Assembly: GCA_028280885.1 (NCBI GenBank)
Contig: JANQKY010000016.1
Span: forward strand, 1 to 64,000
Length of the DNA stretch: 64,000 nucleotides
Reading direction: 5' to 3'
DNA from: Tepidamorphus sp.
GTDB taxonomy: Bacteria; Pseudomonadota; Alphaproteobacteria; Rhizobiales; Tepidamorphaceae
Shown: piece by piece, positions 34,035 to 43,114 of the stretch
Layout: every line of letters starts with the position of its first letter
How positions within the stretch are numbered: position 1 is the first letter of the stretch
Notes under the pieces: generated by a model
Seen by the model: the letters and a program-made list of their open reading frames with translations, nothing else
The model's database searches: none
Told to the model about the DNA's origin: nothing
Translations under genes and position numbers: made by a program

Positions 34035-35264
34035 TCAGGCGGGAAGGCGGCCGAGCAACTCGCCGGCGATGATCATCTTGCGGACTTCCGAGGTACCGGC
34101 GCCGATTTCGAGCAGCTTGGTGGAGCGGAACAGGCGGTTGATCTCGTTCTCCCAGATATAGCCCGACCCGCCATGGATCTGCACCGCCTTGTCGAGCACC
34201 CGGTTGACGGCCTCGGCGGCGAACAGGACCGAGGCGGCGGTGAGCTTGTGGATGTCGCCGCGCCCGCCGCCGCCGATCTCCAGCGGGGCGGCCGCCGCCA
34301 GGCCGCGATAGGTGAAGCTGCGCATGGTCTCGACATCGACATAGATCTCGGCGAGCAGCGACTGAACCATCTGGAAGGCGCCGATCGGCTTGCCGAACTG
34401 CTTGCGGGTCTGCGCGTATTCGACGGACAGGTCGAGCGCGCGTTCGGCGATCCCCAGGCAGATCGGCGAGATCATGGCGCGTTCGAGGTCGAGCCCGCTC
34501 ATGACGATCGAAACGCCGGTGTTTTCGGTGCCGACCAGGTTTTCGGCGGGAACACGGCAGTCGTCGAAGACGAGTTCGGCCGTCTGGCTGCCGCGATAGC
34601 CCATCTTGGTCAGCTTCTGGGCGACCGAAAAGCCGGGCATGCCCTTTTCCACGATGAAGGCGGAGATACCGTGGGCCCCGCGGTCGATATCGGTCTTGGC
34701 GTAGACCAGCACGATGTCGGCGACCGCGCCATTGGTGATGTAGATCTTCGAGCCGTTCAGCACGTAGTGGTCGCCGTCGCGTTTGGCCGTGGTACGCATC
34801 GAGCCGAGCGCGTCCGAACCGGCGCCGGGTTCGGTCAGGCCGAGCGCGCCGACCGCGCGGCCCGAACACAGCTCAGGCAGATAGCGGCGGCGCTGGTCGT
34901 CATTGGCGTTGCGATAGATGTTGTTGAGGCAGAGATTGTCGTGGGCGACGCAGCTCAGCGCCAGGGCATGGTTCCAGCGCGAGAAGGCCTGCATCACCGC
35001 GCCGGCCTCCACCAGGCCGAGGCCGACGCCGCCGAACGTCTCGGGAACCGTCAGGCCGAAGAAACCGTTCTCGCCGATCTGTCTGAACGTCTCGGCCGGC
35101 CACCACTCCTCGTCGTCCATCCGCTGCGCGACGGGATAGAGCGCGCTTTTGGCGAACCGGTCGGCGGCGTCCAGGATCTCGCGGTGCTCGGGCAGCATGC
35201 CGTCGATCGATGCCGGCAGCGTGGCGCTGTTCGATCCGTAAGTCCCCTCGGAAGCGACGTTCAT
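34035..35264 (-). CDS. Acyl-CoA dehydrogenase (isovaleryl-/citronellyl-CoA dehydrogenase type)
   Basis: A FAD enzyme that forms the alpha,beta double bond of an acyl-CoA. Motifs include GLTEPGAGSDALG (FAD/substrate region), KIYITNGAVADI, QTRKQFGKPIGAFQ, the IHGGSGYI segment and a C-terminal GTSEVRKMIIAGELLG. Length (409 aa) is normal. ATG 35264 is preferred over ATG 35294 because GAGGGGA precedes it at the right distance. It is the first gene of the minus-strand unit and diverges from the crotonase gene across a palindrome-rich region. Confidence 0.87.
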   Translation of the reverse strand: MNVASEGTYGSNSATLPASIDGMLPEHREILDAADRFAKSALYPVAQRMDDEEWWPAETFRQIGENGFFGLTVPETFGGVGLGLVEAGAVMQAFSRWNHALALSCVAHDNLCLNNIYRNANDDQRRRYLPELCSGRAVGALGLTEPGAGSDALGSMRTTAKRDGDHYVLNGSKIYITNGAVADIVLVYAKTDIDRGAHGISAFIVEKGMPGFSVAQKLTKMGYRGSQTAELVFDDCRVPAENLVGTENTGVSIVMSGLDLERAMISPICLGIAERALDLSVEYAQTRKQFGKPIGAFQMVQSLLAEIYVDVETMRSFTYRGLAAAAPLEIGGGGRGDIHKLTAASVLFAAEAVNRVLDKAVQIHGGSGYIWENEINRLFRSTKLLEIGAGTSEVRKMIIAGELLGRLPA

Positions 35265-35310
35265 CGTGGCGGTCCCCTCGATTGTCCCTGGCATCCCTGA
35301 TTTCGAATTA

Positions 35311-35345
35311 TGAGCACTATTTAATTAGTGATCCTTATTATCACT
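35311..35345. promoter_or_regulatory. Overlapping palindromes, candidate TetR operator
   Basis: CACTA(N6)TAGTG (35315-35330) overlaps AGTGAT(N7)ATCACT (35327-35345). A related AGTG-CT-CACT lies at 35475-35484 near the divergent start. Such sites suit the TetR-type regulator encoded at 38130 and would control both divergent units. Confidence 0.5.
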
Positions 35346-35456
35346 CGCTGTGCCCGCTGTCAAAGCCGGGGAGTGGATGCATGGATTGATCAGATATCGC
35401 TGCATATCGTCTAAATCTGAAGCCTTTTATTGAAGTGAGGTGCCCTTATTTTTCGA

Positions 35457-35489
35457 TTGACAACGTAAATGAGGAGTGCTCACTATAAG
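35457..35489 (+). promoter_or_regulatory. Candidate promoter/operator of the crotonase-AtuA operon
   Basis: TTGACA (35457-35462) and TATAAG (35484-35489) flank the short palindrome AGTGCTCACT (35475-35484). The 21-bp spacing is too long for a strong sigma-70 promoter, so the -10 assignment is tentative. The first gene starts 33 bp further on. Confidence 0.35.
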
Positions 35490-35521
35490 CGCAACAAAAC
35501 AAGTTCATTCGGGAGGCTCCC

Positions 35522-36304
35522 TTGGGAGACGTGGTGATATCCACGGCGCGCGGTGCCGTCCTGACGGTGACGATCAACCGTCCGGACCGGCGCAACGCCA
35601 TCAACGAGGCGGTCGCGGCGGGCCTTCACGATGCGCTCGATGCCGCCGAGGCGGATCCGGCGATCCGGGTCGTCGTGCTGACCGGGGCCGGCGACAAGGC
35701 CTTCTGTGCGGGCGGCGACATGCAGAAGGACGCCGAGGGGCCGCCGTTCGAGTTGCAGGCGAGCGATCCCCGGCATTACATCGTCCGTCTTTTCACCCGC
35801 ATGAACGCCTGCCGGCTGCCGCTGATCGCGCGGGTCAACGGGCATGCGTTGGGCGGCGGTCTCGGGCTTGTGTGCGGCTGCGACCTGGCGGTGGCGCGCG
35901 ACGACGCGCTGCTGGGGACGTCGGAGGTCAAGGTGGGGCTGTTCCCGATGATGATCCTGCCGCTCCTGCTGCGCATGCTGCCGGCGCGCCAGTTCATGGA
36001 GATGTGTCTGACCGGTGAGCCCTTTACCGGCGCGGAAGCGGCCGCGGCCGGCATCGTCAACTACGCGGTGCCGGCGGACGAGCTCGACGACAAGGTCGAC
36101 TGGCTGGTCGGGCGGGTCGCCGACAAGTCGCCGACGGGCATCCGGCTCGGCAAGCAGGCGCTCGCTTCGATCCGCGAGATGGGCTTTGCCCAGTCGCTCG
36201 AATACGCCCAGTTCATGCTCGCCAACATGGCGACGACGGAGGACGCCCGCGAGGGGTTCGCAGCCTTCGCCGACCGGCGCAAGCCGAACTGGACCGGAGC
36301 CTGA
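35522..36304 (+). CDS. Enoyl-CoA hydratase/isomerase (crotonase family)
   Basis: A 260-residue crotonase. The oxyanion-hole segments are KAFCAGGDM and the GHALGGGLGL loop; a helix with EVKVGLFP follows, and the start INRPDRRNAIN is typical. It hydrates or isomerises an enoyl-CoA of the pathway. The start is probably TTG 35522, 5 bp after GGGAGG. It is the first gene of the long plus-strand operon and precedes atuA by 5 bp. Confidence 0.85.
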   Translation: MGDVVISTARGAVLTVTINRPDRRNAINEAVAAGLHDALDAAEADPAIRVVVLTGAGDKAFCAGGDMQKDAEGPPFELQASDPRHYIVRLFTRMNACRLPLIARVNGHALGGGLGLVCGCDLAVARDDALLGTSEVKVGLFPMMILPLLLRMLPARQFMEMCLTGEPFTGAEAAAAGIVNYAVPADELDDKVDWLVGRVADKSPTGIRLGKQALASIREMGFAQSLEYAQFMLANMATTEDAREGFAAFADRRKPNWTGA

Positions 36305-36309
36305 GACCC

Positions 36310-38130
36310 ATGGGCGGGACGGTTCGCATCGGTTGCGGGGCGGGGTTCTGGGGCGACAGTCCGGCGGGGCCGGCGCAGCTCGTACGGTCCGGCGCTATCG
36401 ACTACCTGATCCTCGACTATCTGGCCGAGGTGACGATGTCGATCCTGGCGCGCCTCAACGCCCGCAATCCCGAGGCCGGCTATGCGAGCGATTTCGTTTC
36501 GATCGTGATGCGGTCTCTCGCCGCCGAGATCGCCGGGAAGAAGATCCGCGTCGTCTGCAATGCCGGCGGCGTCAATCTCGAGGCCTGCCGCGATGCGCTT
36601 CAGGCGGTGCTGGCCGAGGCTGGCGTCGACTTGAAAGTTGCAATCGTGCGCGGCGACGACCTGCGCGGCCGGGCCGGCGACCTGGCGGACCGGGATATCC
36701 GCGAAATGTTTTCCGGCGCGGCGTTGCCGGACAGGCTGAACAGCGTCAATGCCTATCTCGGCGCGTTTCCGATCGCGGCGGCCTTGGAGGAGGGCGCCGA
36801 TATCGTCCTGACCGGCCGGGTCGTCGATTCCGCCCTGGCGCTCGGGCCGCTCATCCACGAATTCGGCTGGTCTCCGACCGACCATGACCGGCTCGCCGCC
36901 GGTAGCCTTGCCGGGCACGTGCTCGAATGCGGCGCGCAGGCGACCGGCGGCCTGTTCACCGACTGGGCGGCGGTCGCGTCGGGCTGGGACGACATGGGCT
37001 TTCCCATCGCCGAGTGCAGCGCCGACGGGACGTTCGAACTGTCGAAGCCCGACGGCACCGGCGGGCTGGTCTCGCCGATGACCATCGCCGAGCAGATCGT
37101 CTACGAGGTCGGCGATCCGGCGGCCTACATCCTGCCGGACGTGATTTGTGACTTCTCCGGCGTCCGTCTGGAGCAGAGCGGGCCGGACCGGGTCCGGGTG
37201 CGTGGCGCGAAAGGCCGGGCGCCGACCGGCAGCTACAAGGTCTGCGCGACCTGGTCCGACGGCTACCGCTCGGTTGCGACGATCATGCTCGCCGGCCGCG
37301 ACGCGGTCGCCAAGGCGCGGGCGGTCGGCGAGGCGATCCTGAAGCGCGGCGGGCGGCTTATCGGCGAGGCGGGCTTTGCGCCCTTCACCGAGACGCTGAT
37401 CGAGGTGATCGGCGGCGAAACCACCTATGGCGCGGCAAGCCGGGCGCAGGGCGCCCGCGAGGTGATGCTGAAGATCGGCGTGCGCCATCCCGACAAGCAG
37501 GCGCTGCGGATCTTCGGCCGCGAGGTCTATCCGGCCGGCACCGCGATGGCACAGGGGCTCACCGGCTTTGCCGGCGGTCGGCCGGAACCGCAGCCGGTCG
37601 TGCGGCTGTTCTCCTTCCTGCTTGAGAAGACGGATGTGCCCGTCGAGATCGAATGTGCCGGAAAGACGCGTGCGATCGCGCCGTTCATGGCAAACGATGC
37701 GGGGGAACACCCGCCGGCGGTTTCGACGGCCGAAGGTGAGCCTGACGCAATTGAAGCGGGCGTCGCGATCCCCTTGCTGGCGCTCGCGCATGGACGCAGC
37801 GGCGACAAGGGCGACACGGCCAATATCGGCCTGCTCGCTCGCGATCCAGCCTTCCTGCCGGTGATCGCCGCGCAGGTCACGCCTGAGGCGGTGCGGGCCC
37901 GGTTCGCCCATCTCGCCGCCGGCGATGTCGAGCGGTACGACTGGCCCGGCCTGAACGGCTTCAATTTCGTGCTGCGCGAGAGCCTCGGCGGTGGCGGCAT
38001 CGCCTCGCTGCGGCAGGACGCGCAGGGCAAGGCCTATGCGCAGATGCTGCTCGACATGCCGGTCCGGGTGCCGGCGGTGTGGCTTGAGCCCGGCGGCCCC
38101 CTGGAACCCTGGAAAGAGGAGGCGGCCTGA
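36310..38130 (+). CDS. atuA: AtuA-like protein (DUF1446 plus C-terminal AtuA domain)
   Basis: A 606-residue protein with the AtuA layout. Residues 1-450 are the DUF1446 domain (IGCGAGFWGDSP, IDYLILDYLAEVTMSIL, VCNAGGVNL, IVLTGRVVDSALAL, LECGAQATGGL). The last 100 residues are the small AtuA-like domain (LLALAHGRSGDKGDTANIGLLAR). AtuA is needed for acyclic terpene (citronellol/geraniol) use in Pseudomonas, but its reaction is unclear. With a carboxylase, crotonases and acyl-CoA dehydrogenase nearby, the cluster follows the Atu/Liu scheme. It overlaps the TetR gene by one base. Confidence 0.86.
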   Translation: MGGTVRIGCGAGFWGDSPAGPAQLVRSGAIDYLILDYLAEVTMSILARLNARNPEAGYASDFVSIVMRSLAAEIAGKKIRVVCNAGGVNLEACRDALQAVLAEAGVDLKVAIVRGDDLRGRAGDLADRDIREMFSGAALPDRLNSVNAYLGAFPIAAALEEGADIVLTGRVVDSALALGPLIHEFGWSPTDHDRLAAGSLAGHVLECGAQATGGLFTDWAAVASGWDDMGFPIAECSADGTFELSKPDGTGGLVSPMTIAEQIVYEVGDPAAYILPDVICDFSGVRLEQSGPDRVRVRGAKGRAPTGSYKVCATWSDGYRSVATIMLAGRDAVAKARAVGEAILKRGGRLIGEAGFAPFTETLIEVIGGETTYGAASRAQGAREVMLKIGVRHPDKQALRIFGREVYPAGTAMAQGLTGFAGGRPEPQPVVRLFSFLLEKTDVPVEIECAGKTRAIAPFMANDAGEHPPAVSTAEGEPDAIEAGVAIPLLALAHGRSGDKGDTANIGLLARDPAFLPVIAAQVTPEAVRARFAHLAAGDVERYDWPGLNGFNFVLRESLGGGGIASLRQDAQGKAYAQMLLDMPVRVPAVWLEPGGPLEPWKEEAA

Positions 38131-38837
38131 TGGCGGAGGTCGTGCGAAAGAGCTTCCGGCGACGCCCAAAGGCGGAGCGTATGGCCGAGATCGAGCTTGC
38201 GGCGCGGCAGGCCTTCTCGACCAAGGGCTACAATGCCACTTCGATGGCCCAGATCGCCGAGGATGCCGGCATCTCGGAAGGGACGATCTACAAGTTCTAC
38301 GAGAACAAGCGCGACCTTCTGCTGGTCATCCTGCTGCGCTGGTTCGAGGACGTGCGCAACGCCCATCAGCTCGACCTCCAGAAGATCAGCGGCACGCGGG
38401 CAAGGGTCCGGGCGATCATCCACCGGCATTTGAGCGCGGTCATCGCCGATCCGGATCTCGCCCGGCTGCTGTTCGCTGAAATCCGTGATTTCGAATATTA
38501 CCGCGAGACGGAACTCTACCAGATCAGCCGCCAGTATACGCGCGTCCTGATCGATGTCCTGAAAGAGGGGATCGCGAGCGGCGAGGTCCGGCCCGACATT
38601 CCGCTGACGCTGGTGCGGGATGTCGTCTTCGGCGGCATCGAGCATCACGTCAGTTCGTTCCTGTCGGGCTATGCGGACATCGATCTCAACGCCGTTTCCG
38701 ACGACCTGTGCGATCTCGTGATGGTCGGGATCACCGTGCCGGCCGCCCCGCCACCGGATATCGAGGCCGTCGTCGACCGGCTCGAACGGGTCGCCGATCG
38801 CCTCGAGGCGGGCAAGCCCGAGGGCGGGGGCGGCTGA
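38130..38837 (+). CDS. TetR-family repressor
   Basis: A 235-residue regulator. The N-terminal HTH (residues about 15-60) reads RMAEIELAARQAFSTKGYNATSMAQ, then EGTIYKFYENKRDLL, as in FadR/PsrA-like TetR proteins of acyl-CoA pathways. The C-terminal ligand domain is helical. It sits inside the operon and most likely senses a CoA ester of the substrate and binds the palindromes at 35315-35345 and 35475-35484. The livF gene starts 4 bp later. Confidence 0.85.
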   Translation: MAEVVRKSFRRRPKAERMAEIELAARQAFSTKGYNATSMAQIAEDAGISEGTIYKFYENKRDLLLVILLRWFEDVRNAHQLDLQKISGTRARVRAIIHRHLSAVIADPDLARLLFAEIRDFEYYRETELYQISRQYTRVLIDVLKEGIASGEVRPDIPLTLVRDVVFGGIEHHVSSFLSGYADIDLNAVSDDLCDLVMVGITVPAAPPPDIEAVVDRLERVADRLEAGKPEGGGG

Positions 38838-38841
38838 TCCG

Positions 38842-39633
38842 ATGCTGACGCTCACGAACGTCCAGATCATGTATGACCGCGCCATCGAGGCGGTCCGGGA
38901 CGTTTCGCTGACCGTCAGGCCCGGCCAGATCGTCGCGCTGCTCGGCTCGAACGGGGCGGGCAAATCGACGATCCTGAAATCGATCTCCAACGTGCTCTAC
39001 CCCGAAGAGGGCGAGGTCCTGCACGGCGAGATCCGGATCGGCGAGGAGGATGCGCTGGCGCTGTCGGCCGATGACATCGTGCGCCGCGGCATCGTCCACG
39101 TGCCCGAGGGGCGGCGGCTGTTTCCCCTGATGACGGTCGAGGAAAACCTGCGCATGGGCGGCTATCTGCACGGCCGCGCCGCCGTCGCCGAGCGGCTTGA
39201 GCGGGTCTATGCGCTGTTCCCGCGCCTGAAGGAGCGCCGGGCTTACGTCGCCGGCTACCTGTCGGGCGGCGAGCAGCAGATGGCCGCCGTCGGCCGGGCG
39301 CTGATCGCCGGCCCGAAGCTGTTGATGCTCGACGAGCCCTCGCTCGGGCTCGCGCCGCAGATCATCGACACGATTTTCGAGACGATCGTCTCGCTCAACC
39401 GCGACGAGGGCATGGCGATCCTGCTGGTCGAGCAGAACGCCGCGCTGGCGCTGAAGGTCGCCGACTACGGCTATGTCGTCGAGAACGGCCGGGTGGTGCT
39501 CGACGGGCCGGCGGAGCGGATCTCGCAGAACGAGGACGTCAAGGAGTTCTATCTCGGCTTCACCGAGGGCGGCGCCCGCAAGAGCTTCCGCGACATCAAG
39601 CACTACAAGCGCCGCAAGCGGTGGCTGTCATGA
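38842..39633 (+). CDS. livF: Branched-chain amino acid-type ABC transporter ATPase (LivF)
   Basis: 263 residues. Walker A is GSNGAGKST, the Q-loop region is VHVPEGRRLFPLMTVEENL (the LivF hallmark), the signature is LSGGEQQM and Walker B is LLMLDEPSLGLAP. The C-terminus is extended and very basic (KSFRDIKHYKRRKRWLS) compared with standard LivF. It is one of two ATPases of the Liv-type importer whose permeases and binding protein follow. The stop overlaps the livG start. Confidence 0.88.
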   Translation: MLTLTNVQIMYDRAIEAVRDVSLTVRPGQIVALLGSNGAGKSTILKSISNVLYPEEGEVLHGEIRIGEEDALALSADDIVRRGIVHVPEGRRLFPLMTVEENLRMGGYLHGRAAVAERLERVYALFPRLKERRAYVAGYLSGGEQQMAAVGRALIAGPKLLMLDEPSLGLAPQIIDTIFETIVSLNRDEGMAILLVEQNAALALKVADYGYVVENGRVVLDGPAERISQNEDVKEFYLGFTEGGARKSFRDIKHYKRRKRWLS

Positions 39634-40394
39634 CCGCGATCCTGACGCTCGATACGGTGTCCAAGCGCTTCGGCGGCCTCGTCGCCGTCGATCAGGTCAG
39701 CTTCAGCGTGCCGGACGGGGCGATCTACAGCGTGATCGGACCGAACGGGGCGGGCAAGACGACGCTGTTCAACCTGATCAGCGCGCTGTTTCGCCCAAGC
39801 GAAGGGGCGATCACCTTCGATGGCCACCGGATCGAGCAGGCACGAACCCATCAGCTCGCCGGCTTCGGCATCGGCCGGACCTTCCAGAACCTGGCGATCT
39901 TCTCCCATTCGACGGTGGTGGAGAACCTGCTGGTCGGCCTGCATCACAGGCTGAAGGCCAATCTCCTGACCTCCGCCCTGTTCTGGGGGCCGGCCAGGCG
40001 CGAGGAGGTCGCTGCGCGGCGCAAGGTCGAGGAGATCATCGACTTTCTCGAAATTCAGCATCTGCGCGATACGCCGGTCGGCCTTTTGTCCTACGGCTTG
40101 CAGAAGCGCGTCGAACTGGGCCGGGCGCTCGCCACCGAGCCGCGCCTCCTGCTGCTCGATGAAATGGTGTCGGGCATGAACAGCGAGGAAACGGAAGATA
40201 TCGCCCGGTTCATCCTGGACCTGCGCGAGGCCTTCGGGACGACCGTCGTGATGGTCGAGCACGACATGGGCATCGTCATGGACATCTCCGACCGCATCGC
40301 CGTGCTCAATCACGGCGCGCTGATCGCCGAGGGCACGCCGGCGGAAATCTCCGGCAATCAGGCCGTCCTCGAAGCCTATCTGGGCAAGGCCTGA
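39630..40394 (+). CDS. livG: Branched-chain amino acid-type ABC transporter ATPase (LivG)
   Basis: 254 residues. Walker A is GPNGAGKTT, then GIGRTFQNLAIF (LivG hallmark), a signature written LLSYGLQKRVELGRAL, and Walker B LLLLDEMVSGMN, with Met where LivG usually has Pro. The ATG at 39630 overlaps the livF stop; GTG 39621 is less likely. The next gene starts 2 bp after its stop. Confidence 0.88.
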   Translation: MTAILTLDTVSKRFGGLVAVDQVSFSVPDGAIYSVIGPNGAGKTTLFNLISALFRPSEGAITFDGHRIEQARTHQLAGFGIGRTFQNLAIFSHSTVVENLLVGLHHRLKANLLTSALFWGPARREEVAARRKVEEIIDFLEIQHLRDTPVGLLSYGLQKRVELGRALATEPRLLLLDEMVSGMNSEETEDIARFILDLREAFGTTVVMVEHDMGIVMDISDRIAVLNHGALIAEGTPAEISGNQAVLEAYLGKA

Positions 40395-40396
40395 CC

Positions 40397-42238
40397 ATGC
40401 TGCGCGATACCGCCCTGTTCGAGAGGTCGACGTTGCCGGGGCTGTTGCGGTTCTGGGCGGACAAGCATCCGGACCGGCTCGCCTTCCGCGAAAAGGACCT
40501 CGGCATCTGGAACCGCGTCACCTTCCGCGATTACTACGAGCGCACGCGCGATTTCGCCCATGGCCTGCGCGCGCTCGGCGTTACGCGCGGCGACTATCTG
40601 GCGGTCGCCTCGGAAGACACGCCGGAATGGATGTATGCGGACCTGGCGATCCAGGCGCTCGGCGGGGCCTGCATCGGCATCTACCCGACCAATCCCTGGC
40701 CCGAACTGCGCTACATCCTCGAACATTCCGGCGCCCGGATCGTCGTCTGCGGCGATCAGGAGCAGACCGACAAGGTGTTCGACGCGATCGCGCAGGACGG
40801 GCCGCTGCCCAAGCTCGAAAAGATCATCTGCGTCGATATGAAGGGCATGACCCGCTATCCGCGCGACAGGCTGATGAGTTTCGACGAGGTCATCGAACTC
40901 GGCCGCTCGAAGCGTGGCGACTATGGCGATTTCTTCGAGCAGTCGATCGAGGCGCTCGATCCGAACGACGTCGCGGTGATCGTCTACACCTCCGGCACGA
41001 CGGGCATGCCGAAAGGGGCGATGCTCAGCCATCGCGGCCTGATCTGGGGCGGGCTCCGGCTGTCGGAGAGGCACGGCATCGACGAGCGCAACTGGGAGGT
41101 TCTCTGCTACCTGCCGCTCTGCCATGTCGCCGAGCGGCTGTGCTCGACGGTGATGCAGCTGATCAACGGCACGCCGGTCAATTTCGCCGAGTCGATTGAC
41201 GCGGTGAACCAGAACCTGCGCGAGATCGCGCCGACCGGCTTCCTCGGCGTGCCGCGCATATGGGAAAAGCTGCAATACCAGGTGTTGGTCGGCCTGAAGG
41301 ACGCGACACCGCTACAGCAAAGGGTCGTGGAACGGGCGCTTGCGATCGGCCGGCCGATCGCCGCGCGGCAGATGGCGGCCGGCGGCACCCGGGCGGGTCT
41401 GCGCGACCGGGCGGTGTTCCTGCTGCTCTGGCTGATCTGTTTCCGCGCCTTGCAGAAGCGGATGGGCCTTGACCGGGCGCGCACCATGCTGTGCGGCGGC
41501 GCCTCGATCTCGCCCGACGTTTTGGAGTTCTTCTGGACGATCGGCCTGAAGGTCTACCAGGTCTACGGCATGACCGAACTGTCGGGGATCTCGCATTCCC
41601 AGTATCCCGGCCACACCGCGCTCGGCCAGTCCGGTCCGCCGCTTGAGACCTATCAGCAGACGATCGCAAGCGACGGTGAAATCCTTGTGCGGACCGAGGC
41701 CGCCTTCCTCGGCTATCTGCACAATGACGCGGCGACGGAAGCCGCCTTCGAGGACGGCTGGATCCGCACCGGTGACGTCGGGACGATCGCCGGGGACCAA
41801 TCGATCGCCATTACCGACCGCAAGAAGGACATCATCATTACGTCCGGCGGCAAGAACATCACGCCGTCCCTGATCGAGAACCGGTTGAAGGAATCGATCT
41901 TCATCCGCGAGGCGGTGCTGATCGGCGAGCGGCGCAATTATCTGACCTCGCTCATTCAGATCGACTACGAGACCGTCGGCAAGTGGGCGCAGGAAAAGGG
42001 GCTCGCCTACACCACCTTCAAGAACCTCGCCGGCCTCGACGATGTGCGCGACCTGATTTCCGGCGAGGTCGGCACCGTCAACAAGGAATTCGCCCGCGTC
42101 GAGAACATCCGCAAATTCGCGCTGCTCGACAAGGAACTCGACCACGACGACGGCGAGGTGACGGCGACCATGAAGGTGCGCCGGTCGGTCATCGAGCAGA
42201 AGTTCAAGCCCCTCATCGACCGGATGTACGGGAGCTGA
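40397..42238 (+). CDS. Long-chain acyl-CoA synthetase (FadD/AtuH-like)
   Basis: A 613-residue adenylate-forming enzyme of the long-chain type. The P-loop is VIVYTSGTTGMPKGAM; YQVYGMTELSG, GWIRTGDVG and DRKKDIIITSGGKNITP are the other core motifs. It also has the large insertion typical of long-chain synthetases (RALQKRMGLDRARTMLCGGASIS). It lies between the Liv ATPases and the permeases, an order common in proteobacteria where an imported acid is activated at once. In the Atu scheme it matches AtuH. Confidence 0.87.
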   Translation: MLRDTALFERSTLPGLLRFWADKHPDRLAFREKDLGIWNRVTFRDYYERTRDFAHGLRALGVTRGDYLAVASEDTPEWMYADLAIQALGGACIGIYPTNPWPELRYILEHSGARIVVCGDQEQTDKVFDAIAQDGPLPKLEKIICVDMKGMTRYPRDRLMSFDEVIELGRSKRGDYGDFFEQSIEALDPNDVAVIVYTSGTTGMPKGAMLSHRGLIWGGLRLSERHGIDERNWEVLCYLPLCHVAERLCSTVMQLINGTPVNFAESIDAVNQNLREIAPTGFLGVPRIWEKLQYQVLVGLKDATPLQQRVVERALAIGRPIAARQMAAGGTRAGLRDRAVFLLLWLICFRALQKRMGLDRARTMLCGGASISPDVLEFFWTIGLKVYQVYGMTELSGISHSQYPGHTALGQSGPPLETYQQTIASDGEILVRTEAAFLGYLHNDAATEAAFEDGWIRTGDVGTIAGDQSIAITDRKKDIIITSGGKNITPSLIENRLKESIFIREAVLIGERRNYLTSLIQIDYETVGKWAQEKGLAYTTFKNLAGLDDVRDLISGEVGTVNKEFARVENIRKFALLDKELDHDDGEVTATMKVRRSVIEQKFKPLIDRMYGS

Positions 42239-42241
42239 GCC

Positions 42242-43114
42242 ATGGACCTGTTCCTCAACCTCGTCGCGTCGGGCCTCGTCATCGGGTCGATCTACGGCCT
42301 GATCGCGATCTCGTTCGCGATCATCTTCAAGACGACCGGCGTGCTGAACTTCGCCCAGGGCGAGGTGATGATGCTGATCGCCTACCTAAGCTGGAGCCTG
42401 GGCACCTCGCTGGCGCTGCCCTTCGTCGCGCTGATCGTCGCCTCGATCGTCATTTCGGTCGCCGTCGGCGTCCTGGTCGAACGGATCTTCATCCGGCCGA
42501 TGATCGGCCAGCCGGTCTTCGCCCTCGTCATGGTGACGATCGGGCTCGCGGTGACCCTGCGCAGCCTGACCGTGCTGATCTGGGGCCCGGACGCGGAGCC
42601 CTATGCCGCGTCGATTGCAGGCGGCATCGTCGAGATCGGGCCGGTCGTCCTGTTCAGCGAGCAGGTCTTCGCCCTTGCCCTGTTCGCCGTCGTGATGGTG
42701 CTGGTCTTCGCCTTCTTCCGCTACACGCGCATCGGCAACGCCATGCGGGCGACCGCGATGGACGAGACCTGCGCGCTCCTGATGGGCGTCGATGTCCGGC
42801 GCATCTCGTCGATGGCCTGGGCGGTGTCGGCCGTCGTCTCCGGGCTTGCCGGCGTCAGCTTCGCGATCATGTTCTCGCGGGCGCCGGACCTGTGGTTCCA
42901 GGGCCTGCGCTCGTTTCCCGCCGCGATCCTCGGCGGTCTCGATTCGCCGATCGGCTCGGGCTTCGGCGGCCTGATCATCGGTGTCATCGGCGACCTGTCG
43001 GAGGGCTATATCGGCCAGGGCCTGAAGGAAATCTCCGGCTTCGTGGTGATCATCATCGTCCTGATGCTGCGCCCCTACGGCCTGTTCGGCGAAAAGGAAC
43101 TGGAGCGGGTCTGA
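42242..43114 (+). CDS. livH: Branched-chain-type ABC permease (LivH)
   Basis: A 290-residue inner-membrane permease with about eight helices. Liv-permease motifs include GLVIGSIYGLIAISFAIIFKTTG, NFAQGEVMML and the cytosolic ATPase-contact loop MRATAMDETCALLMGVDVRR. It follows the synthetase by 3 bp and overlaps livM by one base. Confidence 0.9.
   Translation: MDLFLNLVASGLVIGSIYGLIAISFAIIFKTTGVLNFAQGEVMMLIAYLSWSLGTSLALPFVALIVASIVISVAVGVLVERIFIRPMIGQPVFALVMVTIGLAVTLRSLTVLIWGPDAEPYAASIAGGIVEIGPVVLFSEQVFALALFAVVMVLVFAFFRYTRIGNAMRATAMDETCALLMGVDVRRISSMAWAVSAVVSGLAGVSFAIMFSRAPDLWFQGLRSFPAAILGGLDSPIGSGFGGLIIGVIGDLSEGYIGQGLKEISGFVVIIIVLMLRPYGLFGEKELERV

Noticed and set aside
34000..34869. Apparent extension of the DinB-like protein to 558 residues
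   Set aside because: The added part is the acyl-CoA dehydrogenase gene in another frame on the same strand, and ATG 33999 is a natural start.
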